A DNA stretch of 64,000 bases from UBA7957 sp965222695 (lineage in GTDB: Bacteria; Pseudomonadota; Gammaproteobacteria; Granulosicoccales; Granulosicoccaceae). The stretch spans positions 3,286,001 to 3,350,000 of the forward strand of contig OZ244967.1 of assembly GCA_965222695.1 (NCBI GenBank), read 5' to 3'. Below, one piece after another: positions 27,198 through 35,608 of the stretch; position 1 is the stretch's first letter, and every line of letters begins with the position of its first letter. The translations under genes were made by a program, and so were the position numbers. Under the pieces are notes generated by a model. The model was not told the DNA's origin. It did not search any database and saw only the letters and a program-made list of their open reading frames with translations.

Positions 27198-28688
27198 ATG
27201 GCCGATTATATTCTTGCATTGGATCAAGGCACCACTTCCTCCCGAGCCATTGTTTTTGATCGCGAGTTAAACATTTGTGGCGTAGGCCAAGAAGAATTCA
27301 CTCAACATTTTCCGGACTCCGGATGGGTCGAACATGAACCCCACGATATCTGGCAAACGACCATCAACAGTTGCCACAATGCATTCTCGGCCGCCGGCAT
27401 CCAGGCCCGGGATATTGAAGCAATAGGCATTACCAATCAAAGAGAAACCACCCTGATCTGGAATCGTGAAACCGGAAAGCCCTTGTATAGAGCCATAGTC
27501 TGGCAGGATCGGCGCACAGCAAACCATTGTGAGAAACTAAAATCCTCAGGCATCGAAAAAACCGTCAGCGAAAAAACCGGCTTGCTGCTTGACCCCTATT
27601 TCTCAGCCACCAAAATTGAATGGATACTTGACAACACCGATGGCGCGAGAAGCCTCGCCGAACAGGGCAAGCTGGCATTCGGCACGGTAGATTCCTACTT
27701 GATATGGCGATTGACCGGCGGACAGGTTCACGCCACCGATGCCACCAACGCCTCGCGCACTCTCTTATTCAACATCCATCGTGGAGAATGGGATTCGGAC
27801 TTACTGAATCTGTTCAACATCCCTGAAAGCCTGCTCCCGCAAGTCAAGGACTGCGCCGCGGACTATGGTATCTGCGATGAGAGCTTGTTCGGAGCCGCCA
27901 TCCCCATATGCGGAGTTGCGGGGGATCAGCAGGCCGCGACCGTGGGGCAAGCCTGCTTCGAACCCGGCATGCTGAAATCAACTTACGGTACAGGAACATT
28001 CGCGCTGTTGAATATTGGTGACAAAGCTGTGTTATCTAAGAATCGCTTACTGACCACAATCGCCTACCAGCTAGAGGGTAAACCGACATATGCCCTCGAA
28101 GGCTCAATCTTCGTCGCCGGGGCTGCGGTTCAATGGTTGCGGGATGGATTGAAGATCATCGAGTCCGCCAGTCAGACACAAGCCCTGGCGGAATCCGCCG
28201 ATCCGGCGCAACAGGTCTATCTGGTGCCGGCATTTACCGGCCTCGGCGCACCCTATTGGGATGCGGACGCCAGAGGGGCCTTGTATGGTCTCACGCGAAA
28301 CACGGGACCGGCGGAAATTGCCAAAGCCACACTTGAATCAGTCGCATTTCAAACCCGGGATCTGATCGAAGCCATGCGGGGCGACTGGAACTCCGATGAT
28401 TCAGCGGTGGTACTTCGCGTGGACGGAGGAATGACGGCCAGCAGTTGGACAATGCAATCTATTGCCGATAGTCTGGGTTCGCCTGTGGATCGGCCCAAGG
28501 TCGCGGAAACAACCGCCCTTGGAGCCGCCTATCTTGCCGGAAAGCATCGCGGTCTCTACCCGGGTCTGACTGAATTCGCCCGGATGTGGAAACTGGATCA
28601 GCGTTTCATGCCCGATTGCGACGAAGCGGAACGCGAAAAGAAATATGCCGGATGGCTGGATTGTGTCCGACGCACACGATCCGGATAG
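27198..28688 (+). CDS. glpK: glycerol kinase GlpK
   Basis: The 496-residue FGGY-family kinase phosphorylates glycerol to glycerol-3-phosphate with ATP. Motifs: ILALDQGTTSSRAIVFDR at the N-terminus, GWVEHEPHDIW, GITNQRETTLIWNRETG, AIVWQDRRTA, ATDATNASRTLLFNI, GDQQAATVGQ, STYGTGTFALLN and LRVDGGMTASSWTMQ. Length is normal. It is transcribed divergently from glpV, and the two share the operators at 26.94-26.98 kb. The product is the inducer of GlpR and the substrate of GlpD. Confidence 0.96.
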   Translation: MADYILALDQGTTSSRAIVFDRELNICGVGQEEFTQHFPDSGWVEHEPHDIWQTTINSCHNAFSAAGIQARDIEAIGITNQRETTLIWNRETGKPLYRAIVWQDRRTANHCEKLKSSGIEKTVSEKTGLLLDPYFSATKIEWILDNTDGARSLAEQGKLAFGTVDSYLIWRLTGGQVHATDATNASRTLLFNIHRGEWDSDLLNLFNIPESLLPQVKDCAADYGICDESLFGAAIPICGVAGDQQAATVGQACFEPGMLKSTYGTGTFALLNIGDKAVLSKNRLLTTIAYQLEGKPTYALEGSIFVAGAAVQWLRDGLKIIESASQTQALAESADPAQQVYLVPAFTGLGAPYWDADARGALYGLTRNTGPAEIAKATLESVAFQTRDLIEAMRGDWNSDDSAVVLRVDGGMTASSWTMQSIADSLGSPVDRPKVAETTALGAAYLAGKHRGLYPGLTEFARMWKLDQRFMPDCDEAEREKKYAGWLDCVRRTRSG

Positions 28689-28719
28689 CGCATCTGTTGA
28701 GCTGTGTGAGTATAGTTCG

Positions 28720-29256
28720 ATGAAAAAACGCCGCTGTTTCCTGGCCTTGCTGCCGCAAACGCAGTTGCACCGACAGCTTTTCGACTGCGCAAAGCAGATA
28801 CAATCAAGTTACAGCGATCTGGATGTCAGATGGATTCGCGCAGAGCAATTTCATATGACTATTCAGTTTTTGGGTAATCTGAGTAATGAACAAATTGAAA
28901 AGCTTGATGATCGCCTGTCCGGCCACAAGCCCGACGCCGTCAAACCGATCGCCGCTGCAATTCCGCATATCTCATTGTTTCCCACCCCTGTTTCACCGCG
29001 GGTGATTGCGGCTCTGATCAATCTCACCGATGATTTGAAAACAATTCACCGGCGCTGCCAATTGCCCGAGCAAAAACCGTCACCCCATTTCCGCCCGCAC
29101 ATCTCCCTGGCGCGTTGTCGCCCCGGGCGCGGCCAATTCGGTTTCACGCCCTATCCGGTGGATTTTGAATTACAAGCCAAGAACATTTATCTGATCGAAT
29201 CCCAACTGACCTCACGCGGACCTGTTTATTCGGAACTAGGGGAATACAGTATTTGA
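28720..29256 (+). CDS. thpR: RNA 2',3'-cyclic phosphodiesterase ThpR (LigT family)
   Basis: The 178-residue 2H phosphoesterase has the two catalytic HxTx/HxSx motifs, FHMTIQFLG and PHISLARC, and the family start RCFLALLP. It hydrolyses 2',3'-cyclic phosphates on RNA and was first known as a tRNA 2'-5' ligase. ATG 28720 is chosen because the conserved domain begins at once; an in-frame ATG at 28645 lies inside glpK. It follows glpK by 31 bases, probably by chance rather than for function. Confidence 0.9.
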   Translation: MKKRRCFLALLPQTQLHRQLFDCAKQIQSSYSDLDVRWIRAEQFHMTIQFLGNLSNEQIEKLDDRLSGHKPDAVKPIAAAIPHISLFPTPVSPRVIAALINLTDDLKTIHRRCQLPEQKPSPHFRPHISLARCRPGRGQFGFTPYPVDFELQAKNIYLIESQLTSRGPVYSELGEYSI

Positions 29257-29298
29257 TCAGCGGGAAGAATGATTTCGGGGTTTATGGCGCGCCTTAAC

Positions 29299-29751
29299 TC
29301 AGTCGTTTGTTTTCATTCCGGCTCTTGTGGAAACAATGCTGTAGTGACGAAACCTGCCCGGCATATGACTACTGACCGAACCTATAACCAGCACCAGGAC
29401 CAGAATCGCCACACGATAATCCCAAAATACAGGGATCAAACCCAACAGTGCCACCTTAATCACTACCACCAGACCATGCATTTGATAAAACACGTTCATG
29501 CTCGCGTGCATATCGGTCGCTAATAACAAAAAGCCGCTGATGACGGACCCCCACAGCCAAGGTTCCAAGAGCTCCGGCGGTTGATCAAAAATATGTCCGC
29601 CAACCAGTGTGCCTATGGTGAAGATATGTATGGTGCGCAAAAAAGTGCGTAAGGTCCTTCTGAATGGAAATGTGCGTGGTTCGTCTGGAAACAGCAGCGA
29701 CATGTCGATGATCCGGTCGGGCAAGGGTGCTTGGCCGGCAAATTCTAACAT
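29299..29751 (-). CDS. small multi-pass membrane protein, unknown family
   Basis: The 150-residue protein has a short soluble N-terminus with FPFRRTLRTFLRTIHIF and about four membrane segments (IFTIGTLVGGHIF, LWGSVISGFLLLATDM, GLVVVIKVALLGLIPVFW, AILVLVLVIGSVSSHM) and ends SSHMPGRFRHYSIV. I recognise the type as conserved in many bacteria but know no function. A start at ATG 29703 (MSLLFPDEP) is also possible. It lies close to the TfoX-like gene and may be cotranscribed with it. Confidence 0.65.
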   Translation of the reverse strand: MLEFAGQAPLPDRIIDMSLLFPDEPRTFPFRRTLRTFLRTIHIFTIGTLVGGHIFDQPPELLEPWLWGSVISGFLLLATDMHASMNVFYQMHGLVVVIKVALLGLIPVFWDYRVAILVLVLVIGSVSSHMPGRFRHYSIVSTRAGMKTND

Positions 29752-29769
29752 AGATAGCAGACCCGGCTG

Positions 29770-30132
29770 TTATTTACGGCGTTTCCTGCTCGATTTGGCC
29801 TTCGGGTTGTAATCCAGCGCCAGCTGAATCCAGGCATGAAGATCCTGGTCATCGTCTATACCCTCGGCGTCGACGAAAACAAAACCTTTCATCGGCCTGC
29901 CGGTAACATCCATTGGCCGAGCCCCCGGCCTGGCCAATGCCTGCTCGTACGCGTCCGGTCCGACTCTGGCCATCAGACGATCGCCTCCCTGTTTGTTCCT
30001 ATTAACACCGACGCACATTTTATCTTTAACCAAAAAGCAGAGCCCGCCCATCATTTTCTTTTCCTCGAAGGCGACATTTTTTCCGATAAACGACCGACGT
30101 ACTCTTTCGGCAAAACGTTCACCATAGGCCAC
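29770..30132 (-). CDS. TfoX/Sxy N-terminal-domain protein
   Basis: The 120-residue protein matches the TfoX N-terminal domain: KKMMGGLCFLVKDKMCVGV, RLMARVGPDAYEQALA, RPMDVTGRPMKGFVFV and a basic C-terminal tail. Stand-alone TfoX-N proteins of this size are common and are not established competence regulators. No TfoX C-terminal domain is present. The gene is 18 bases upstream of the membrane-protein gene. Confidence 0.85.
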   Translation of the reverse strand: MAYGERFAERVRRSFIGKNVAFEEKKMMGGLCFLVKDKMCVGVNRNKQGGDRLMARVGPDAYEQALARPGARPMDVTGRPMKGFVFVDAEGIDDDQDLHAWIQLALDYNPKAKSSRKRRK

Positions 30133-30241
30133 GATTATCCACCCCCATTTCCCTGATCAAAACTCTTGAGTCTGAAATGGTTAAAATCCTCGGCCGCATA
30201 TCAATAAGCCATAGGTTGCTGCAAGAGGTTTTTTGCCAGGG

Positions 30242-30259
30242 CGTGTCATTGATGACACG
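30242..30259. promoter_or_regulatory. perfect palindrome, possible terminator or operator
   Basis: CGTGTCATTGATGACACG has 8-base arms around TG. It lies in the gap between the DUF899 gene (ending 30298, leftward) and the TfoX-like gene start. It could be a binding site or a weak transcription stop. A related GTCATCAATGAC occurs at about 15011-15022. Confidence 0.4.
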
Positions 30260-30297
30260 GCTTGGTAGTCTGTCCAGGTGATATTGACGGACTACTA

Positions 30298-30999
30298 CTA
30301 GTATTGATCATGCCGATGCAGCCAGGCCATAGTGTATGGAAGATCGTCCTCGTCACGGCCTTTGGGCACCAGATCCATCAGATGATACGCACCGTTCAGC
30401 ATATCCAACCCTCGCGAATAACAGGAATAAGTGTGGAAAACCTCCCCCTTGTCGTTTTTGGCAAAGACACTGATACCGGGCGCCTCATCCGAGGGGAACC
30501 GGGTCATATGGAAGTTATAATACATCTCTCCTTTTTCCATCTCCTCTTGCGTGAATGTGACCTGATAGTCACGATTGAAATCGCTGCCCAAGGACGAAAC
30601 CCAATCGAAACTCCAACCCATGCGCTGCTTGTAAGATTCAATTTTTTCCAAGGGCGCGCGCGAGATGGTCAGCAGCCTGATGTCCCTGTGTTTTAAGTGC
30701 ACATCTGTGCCATCGTAATTGTCCGCCCAAAAAGAACAGCTGGGGCAGCCTTCCTCCCAATCCGGACCGAACATAAAATGGTACACCAATAACTGGCTCT
30801 TACCTTCAAATAAGTCCGCCAGGCTTTTCTTACCCTCCGAGGTGTCAAACTGGTAGTTTTTTTCAACTTTCACCCAGGGTAATTCCCGTCGGCTTCGGCT
30901 CAGTTCGTCGCGTAATTTTGTAAATTCTTTTTCCTTGGCCAGATGTTCCTTTCGAGCGAGCAGCCACTGTTCTTTGCTGACAATTTTTTGTCGATTCAT
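30298..30999 (-). CDS. DUF899 thioredoxin-like protein
   Basis: The 233-residue protein begins KIVSKEQWLLARKEHLAKEK and contains LVYHFMFGPDWEEGCPSCSFW, the DUF899 hallmark with a CPSC pair at the thioredoxin-like active-site position. ISRAPLEKIESYKQRMGWSF, NFHMTRFPSDEAPGISVF and YSCYSRGLDMLNGAYHLMDL complete the family pattern. Function is unknown. Neighbouring AHSA1/ArsR genes often accompany such proteins. Confidence 0.9.
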   Translation of the reverse strand: MNRQKIVSKEQWLLARKEHLAKEKEFTKLRDELSRSRRELPWVKVEKNYQFDTSEGKKSLADLFEGKSQLLVYHFMFGPDWEEGCPSCSFWADNYDGTDVHLKHRDIRLLTISRAPLEKIESYKQRMGWSFDWVSSLGSDFNRDYQVTFTQEEMEKGEMYYNFHMTRFPSDEAPGISVFAKNDKGEVFHTYSCYSRGLDMLNGAYHLMDLVPKGRDEDDLPYTMAWLHRHDQY

Positions 31000-31076
31000 G
31001 TTACCTCCGGCGAGTTTTCGCCTGTTGTTGCAACACTAATGACGATTTCGGTTAAAGTGATTTGTGTATGCCTGCG

Positions 31077-31547
31077 TCATTCGAACAACAAGGCCGCATT
31101 GCGTTCCAGTTTATCCATGGTTTGGCTCCAGCCCCATTGATGCCTGTCTCTCATTTCCTCACTGCTGAATCGCTGATGAAGCAGGGTTAATCGGGTCCCC
31201 GTTTCGGTAGGTTCAAATTTCAAGCTGACCAAGGTCTCCTCCTCGGTAGCGTCGGGCGGAACGTCCCAAATCCATGTAAATACAAGCATGCTGTATCTTT
31301 GAATGGATTTGTAGACCCCGTGCAAACTATTCACTTCATTTTCCGGTCCGTTAAAATCCATTTTATAAATGCCGCCTTCGACCGCATCGACTTGTATATT
31401 GGATACGGTGATTTCATCGGAGGGACCCATCCACTTAGCCAGAGACTCCGGCTTCAGCCAGGCTTCAAACACTTTTTCCGGCGGATAGGAAAATTCACGT
31501 TCCATCCGGAGTTCCACCGTACCATCGGATTTCAGTTCAGCACTCAT
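31077..31547 (-). CDS. AHSA1/SRPBCC-domain protein
   Basis: The 156-residue protein has the AHSA1-type helix-grip fold: REFSYPPEKVFEAWLKPESL, KWMGPSDE, GGIYKMDFNGP, LVFTWIWD and TRLTLLHQRFSSEEMRDRH with the terminal helix WGWSQTMDKLER. Such proteins bind hydrophobic ligands and are often paired with an ArsR-type regulator, as here (22 bases upstream). The ligand is unknown. Confidence 0.9.
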   Translation of the reverse strand: MSAELKSDGTVELRMEREFSYPPEKVFEAWLKPESLAKWMGPSDEITVSNIQVDAVEGGIYKMDFNGPENEVNSLHGVYKSIQRYSMLVFTWIWDVPPDATEEETLVSLKFEPTETGTRLTLLHQRFSSEEMRDRHQWGWSQTMDKLERNAALLFE

Positions 31548-31569
31548 TATTGTTCCTCCCGGATATTAT

Positions 31570-31896
31570 TCAAAAACTTCCAAGGTATTCGTCCAGCGCA
31601 TCAAGACGCTGATCCCAGAACTTTTGATATTTTTCCACCCACTGCATAATTTCCTGCAGCATTTGCGGTTCAAGTGACAAATAGTGATTTCTGCCCCGCT
31701 TATTGCGGCGGATAAGTCCTCCCCGCTCCAGTATGGCTAAGTGTTTAGTCATTTGCGCGGGCGACTGATTAAGCGGTTCCGCCACCTGCGCAACCGACTG
31801 TTCACCTTGCCTCAAACGCTCCAGCACGGCACGTCTTACCGGATGGGATAGTGCGAAGAAAGCGTTATCGACTTGTTCTTGTCTATAATACACCAT
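31570..31896 (-). CDS. ArsR-family transcriptional regulator
   Basis: The 108-residue winged-helix protein has FFALSHPVRRAVLERLRQGE, the recognition helix region PLNQSPAQMTKHLAILERGGL and the wing IRRNKRGRNHYLSL. It lacks the ELCVCDL metal-binding motif, like other regulators paired with AHSA1 genes. The ATG at 31896 lies inside the palindrome 31886-31907, and no SD is visible, so the message may be leaderless or start just before the ATG. It probably represses itself and the AHSA1 gene. Confidence 0.88.
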   Translation of the reverse strand: MVYYRQEQVDNAFFALSHPVRRAVLERLRQGEQSVAQVAEPLNQSPAQMTKHLAILERGGLIRRNKRGRNHYLSLEPQMLQEIMQWVEKYQKFWDQRLDALDEYLGSF

Positions 31897-31907
31897 TTGG
31901 TGTATTA
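31886..31907. promoter_or_regulatory. operator-like palindrome over the ArsR start codon
   Basis: A perfect 22-base inverted repeat with core TACACCATTTGGTGTA covers the ATG at 31896. A site here would block initiation of transcription or of elongation, a good fit for autoregulation by the ArsR-type protein. It also lies a few bases from the stop of the upstream alpha/beta hydrolase gene (31905). Confidence 0.65.
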
Positions 31908-32837
31908 ATAAGCGATCTTCGATGATCTGTCAAGCACGGGAAACCGAGCAGTCCCTGGATTAACAGTGAATTTTTGCCGGCCCCGTGAGTTCCGCTCCAT
32001 AAAAGAGAGGATTTGTCGCCGGATCTGAGGATCGCGGATGGCGTGAATATGGGCACCCTTAGCAGCCAGAAATTGCTTGGGATCTCGCGCCGCAGAAAAG
32101 AGCTCCCGGCCGTGGGAAACGGGAATGATCCCGTCATCCTGACTGTGTATGATCAATAGGGGCAAAGGGGACAGACCCCCGACCACATCAACCGGGTCAT
32201 ATAGTCCGCCCTTGGTAAAAGAGTAGATCCATTGAATCGGGTATTGAAAAATCCAGGTAAGCCAGCTGCCCGAGGCGACGTGACGTGCGATAGCCCCGTA
32301 ACGGGAAAATGCAGCTTCTACAATCAATCCGCTGAAATCGGACCTGGATGCGGAGTACAAATCGAAATATTTTATGGCCAGACTGGCCCCGAGGCTCTGG
32401 CCAAATACATATACCGGTTTGTCGGTATCAAGATTGTCTCTTATCCATTCCACCCCCGCGTGCAGATCGTCAAATACCTCTGGAATATCCGGCTCGCCCT
32501 GTGATCTGCCGAACCCGCGATAGTCCAAGGCCAGAACCTGGTAACCCTGCATGATCATCCACAAGACAGACCGGATATGCGTACTGATATTTTCCGCGTT
32601 ACCATGTAAAAAGTAGACACTGCCCTTAAGCTCGCCTTCAGGCTGAATCAGCCAGCCGTGTAGTAAGATATGGTCGCGGGTATTGATCCAGACATCCTTA
32701 TAGTTGTAGCCCAGATCACTCGGCACTCCGGCATGCTGTCTTGCCGGATAGAAAAAAAGCCCGGTGCAGGAAATGGTGCATAACAGCATGACCACCGTCA
32801 GCACCGCGCGGATTTTTATGGACGTCGAACAAGCCAT
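31905..32837 (-). CDS. alpha/beta hydrolase, lipoprotein-like N-terminus
   Basis: The 310-residue protein has a membrane/lipobox region (VVMLLCTISCTGLFFYPA) and an alpha/beta hydrolase domain of the BEM46/ABHD type: HGWLIQPEGELKG, VYFLHGNAENIS (oxyanion loop), LDYRGFGRSQG, nucleophile Ser in VFGQSLGAS, Asp in IIHSQDDGIIPV and His in KGAHIHAI. The substrate is unknown. ATG 32837 is preferred because an upstream in-frame start at 32918 would overlap the DUF4105 gene. It lies 40 bases after that gene. Confidence 0.82.
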   Translation of the reverse strand: MACSTSIKIRAVLTVVMLLCTISCTGLFFYPARQHAGVPSDLGYNYKDVWINTRDHILLHGWLIQPEGELKGSVYFLHGNAENISTHIRSVLWMIMQGYQVLALDYRGFGRSQGEPDIPEVFDDLHAGVEWIRDNLDTDKPVYVFGQSLGASLAIKYFDLYSASRSDFSGLIVEAAFSRYGAIARHVASGSWLTWIFQYPIQWIYSFTKGGLYDPVDVVGGLSPLPLLIIHSQDDGIIPVSHGRELFSAARDPKQFLAAKGAHIHAIRDPQIRRQILSFMERNSRGRQKFTVNPGTARFPVLDRSSKIAY

Positions 32838-32877
32838 TGTGGCATCTAAGTTAAAGCCTATAGTGTCAGCCTTTCTA

Positions 32878-34776
32878 CTAAAAGTAATACCGGTAGGCGA
32901 ATTGTACCCGCTCAACATGTTGGTTATCGATTTTCGATTCGCTGAAGGATACCCTTAGGCCGTGGTTTTTATTGATCGCTATATTCTGCAGCAATTCCAC
33001 CTGATACATCGTCGCCTTATGCTGCAGTGACTCGGCGGACAATTCGATCTGTGCGGTTCCCAGTTGATTGTAATTCAGCAAACCGGTTTTCAGGTGAGCA
33101 TTCAGATAAAAGTCATGTTCGCCATCGTGGAATAGATTAATTGACGGTCCCAGCAAGCCATAGACGATTGTCTTATCCCCGATCAGGGCTGATTTACCGA
33201 TACTACCGTTTAAACGGAATGACAGTTTTCCGTCTTCCAGACCTCGCTTGCGTACGAGTCCCGCTCCAGCCTCCCATGAAATCGAACGAAACACAGAGTA
33301 CCAGGCGCTGAGCGAACGTATCTGAATGATATCGAGGGACTGAAGTTTCAGCCGCTCGTCTTCGTATTGGCGAAGAGTCAGATTGCCGAGCTGAATTTCT
33401 CCCCCCTTTAAATAGCCGTCGATATTGTCCGTCAAATCATGGTAACTGATTCTGAATCCCAAATCGGCGTATTCACGCTCATCTTTTCCCACCCCCAATG
33501 ATATCCGCCGCGTCTCGTGCCCGGATTCAGGCCGGGCGGGTTGAGGAGGACTCTGAGGCTTTTTCGGAGGAAACAGGCTGATCTTTTGCAGCATTTTAAA
33601 ACGTTTTTTTACGATTGCCTCGGTCATTTCCGATCTGCGGGATCTATAAGTGACTAACTGATTTGCCGCCAGCACGATCGCATGTTGTCGGCTTTCCTCC
33701 AATCGGCTGAATTCCGCACTGTCAGCCCAGGCTGAATCCTGCTCTATTTTTACAACCCAGTCGCGCTCCTGGGCAGATAACTGCGAAAGCCCAAATTGCA
33801 GTTGAGTGCCTATGGAGGGTCGGTATTTCACCTCGGATACAATGCCCGACTCCACCACGGCCTTAACGGTGTTTGCAGGTATCGCCGTGTAATTGAACCG
33901 CTTAGTCAAGGTCAGAGACGGTCTTGCATAATCAAGCAGCTCAAGCAACCGGAAGGAACAGTTTTCCCGGAAAAAGTAATAGTCAAATCGAATATCATGC
34001 AACTCCCAGGCATGATCGAGCATAATCCGCACCTCACGGGGGGTGAGGTTCAAACGGTATTCCCAGACATCCCTGTTCTCTATGGCCCCGTAGTCTTGAA
34101 TTTTCTGAAAATAGGGCACTATATTGAATCTGCCCGCATATCCGCCGGTAATTCCCTTGAATGCATAACCGAATGAACCTTCCTCGTCCGCACCCACATC
34201 TGCGGCAAAACTCAAAGCATAAGATAGCCATGAGGAATTCTGATCTATATCTTCGGGATCGAAACGAAGCAAAGTATGGCCGAACATCGACGAAGGACTG
34301 TTAAGGTAGGATGCCGGAAAGACCAGTGTCACCGAATGCGCCTGAATTCTGGAGCGCCACTCATGGTAGCTCTCACAATGATCGGGAACTCTTTCCACCG
34401 GCATTTGCAGCATCTCCCGCAACCATCGGAACCGCTCGACAAACCTGCACCTCGGATCCTCTTCCTGATTATCGGTGTGCCGGTCGGAGATCATCCGGCG
34501 AATAGACGCTTTGAGTTCAGCCTTGCTGTCGTATTTACCTTTTTCAGAGAGAAAAAACTTTTCGTCGTCGGCGAAGCTTCTGACTCCGCTTGACTCGTGT
34601 TCACCGGATTCATAGTGCATCAGGCGCATCCATCCCGGATGAGAGGATAAATTGATGGAATCCGCGCGACTTATTAGCAATTGTTCAAAACCGGGAACAT
34701 TGCCGGCAAAGCAGTTTGAAAATTCGGGCCAGAATGACAGGCTGATAAAAATCAGAACAAACGGAACTTTAGACAT
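32878..34776 (-). CDS. DUF4105 (Lnb N-terminal-like) exported protein
   Basis: The 632-residue protein has a signal peptide (FVLIFISLSFWPEFSNCFAG) and a DUF4105 core at about 110-300: LVFPASYLNSPSSMFGHTLL, YALSFAADVGADEEGSFGYA, GYAGRFNIVPYFQKIQDYG, ENRDVWEYRLNL and YFFRENCSFRLLELLDYARP with its Asn-Cys. The C-terminal third, rich in alternating hydrophobic strands and ending FAYRYYF, looks like an outer-membrane beta-barrel-type tail. The family is related to the N-terminal part of lacto-N-biosidases, but activity is unknown. The ATG at 34776 follows a terminator hairpin by a few bases and has no SD; an in-frame TTG lies at 34782. Confidence 0.85.
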   Translation of the reverse strand: MSKVPFVLIFISLSFWPEFSNCFAGNVPGFEQLLISRADSINLSSHPGWMRLMHYESGEHESSGVRSFADDEKFFLSEKGKYDSKAELKASIRRMISDRHTDNQEEDPRCRFVERFRWLREMLQMPVERVPDHCESYHEWRSRIQAHSVTLVFPASYLNSPSSMFGHTLLRFDPEDIDQNSSWLSYALSFAADVGADEEGSFGYAFKGITGGYAGRFNIVPYFQKIQDYGAIENRDVWEYRLNLTPREVRIMLDHAWELHDIRFDYYFFRENCSFRLLELLDYARPSLTLTKRFNYTAIPANTVKAVVESGIVSEVKYRPSIGTQLQFGLSQLSAQERDWVVKIEQDSAWADSAEFSRLEESRQHAIVLAANQLVTYRSRRSEMTEAIVKKRFKMLQKISLFPPKKPQSPPQPARPESGHETRRISLGVGKDEREYADLGFRISYHDLTDNIDGYLKGGEIQLGNLTLRQYEDERLKLQSLDIIQIRSLSAWYSVFRSISWEAGAGLVRKRGLEDGKLSFRLNGSIGKSALIGDKTIVYGLLGPSINLFHDGEHDFYLNAHLKTGLLNYNQLGTAQIELSAESLQHKATMYQVELLQNIAINKNHGLRVSFSESKIDNQHVERVQFAYRYYF

Positions 34777-34780
34777 AGAC

Positions 34781-34811
34781 AAAAAAGGCGAAGGTACAGG
34801 GTACCTTCGCC
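34781..34811 (-). terminator. rho-independent terminator of the DUF3015 gene
   Basis: On the minus strand an 11-base perfect stem (GGCGAAGGTAC with its complement), a 3-base loop and six T residues form a classic terminator, about 65 bases after the DUF3015 stop. Its T run ends about 5 bases before the DUF4105 ATG. A second stem, GCCGTT/AACGGC with an inner CACAC/GTGTG, lies upstream at about 34823-34853. Confidence 0.85.
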
Positions 34812-34875
34812 GACTTTAGAAGCCGTTCTCGCACACGAGGTGTGTAGCAACGGCCCCTCAGGAGATTAATGGCTA

Positions 34876-35358
34876 TCAGGCAAGGTATTTTGACAAGACT
34901 TTATCATCCGCCATAACACCTAACATCGAATCCATCACCTGCTGACTGCTCACTTGTTCGTTTGGAAAGAGCTTGGCGAAATTTTCATGCATCTGATGAT
35001 CGAAGTGTGCCCGATCCTGCTTCTCTATGCCCATCATTACGGCCACCGCGTTCAGCGCTTCTCCGCTGCCCTGAGCCACATCGGTGGTAAATTGATCGAG
35101 AATATTATCGAACCAGACTAGCTTGTTTCCGCCATAGGTCAAAGCGCCATCAACACTACAGCCATTTGTCCCAAAAGTCATACCAAAGGTTGCATTACCA
35201 CTGGTACCGTTTGTTGTTCCCGCAAACATATGCATGGCGAGACCGTTTTGTCCCTCAAGCAGCATATTACCCCAACCACAATCGGGCCCGCCGGGAGCCA
35301 CAGCGAAAGCGGAGGTCGAAGCGCTTAACAACAGAGAAGATATTAACAGTTTTTTCAT
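34876..35358 (-). CDS. DUF3015-family exported protein
   Basis: The 160-residue product has a clear signal peptide (KKLLISSLLLSASTSAFA) and the family pattern PGGPDCGWGNMLLEGQNG, FAGTTNGTSGNATFGMTFGT, NGCSVDGALTYGGN and a helical C-terminal half with VAVMMGIEKQDRAHFDHQMH. Two conserved cysteines probably pair. Function is unknown; expression is probably monocistronic given the strong terminator behind it. Confidence 0.88.
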   Translation of the reverse strand: MKKLLISSLLLSASTSAFAVAPGGPDCGWGNMLLEGQNGLAMHMFAGTTNGTSGNATFGMTFGTNGCSVDGALTYGGNKLVWFDNILDQFTTDVAQGSGEALNAVAVMMGIEKQDRAHFDHQMHENFAKLFPNEQVSSQQVMDSMLGVMADDKVLSKYLA

Positions 35359-35608
35359 TCTGCAATTCCAAAGTTAGAGGATAAAAAACCCGGCAGGATA
35401 ACCGGACAGCCTAAGTAAAACGATCAGATCAATCGTGTAAAGAACGGAAAATCCTAGACTTTATATCCTAGCCTATTCAGTGGAATATTGCCAATCTACA
35501 CAGCTACCGATAAGCTACAACGACGGATTGCCGATCACTTGGCGAATATTGAGGCGATTCTTTACAAACCATAATGCATTGGCGCGTTATGAACCGGGCA
35601 AAAAGGCT

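Noticed and set aside
35480..35608. N-terminal extension of the LysM-like protein
   Set aside because: The extension would place a hydrophilic stretch before the membrane segment and has no ribosome site; ATG 35609 is the better start.
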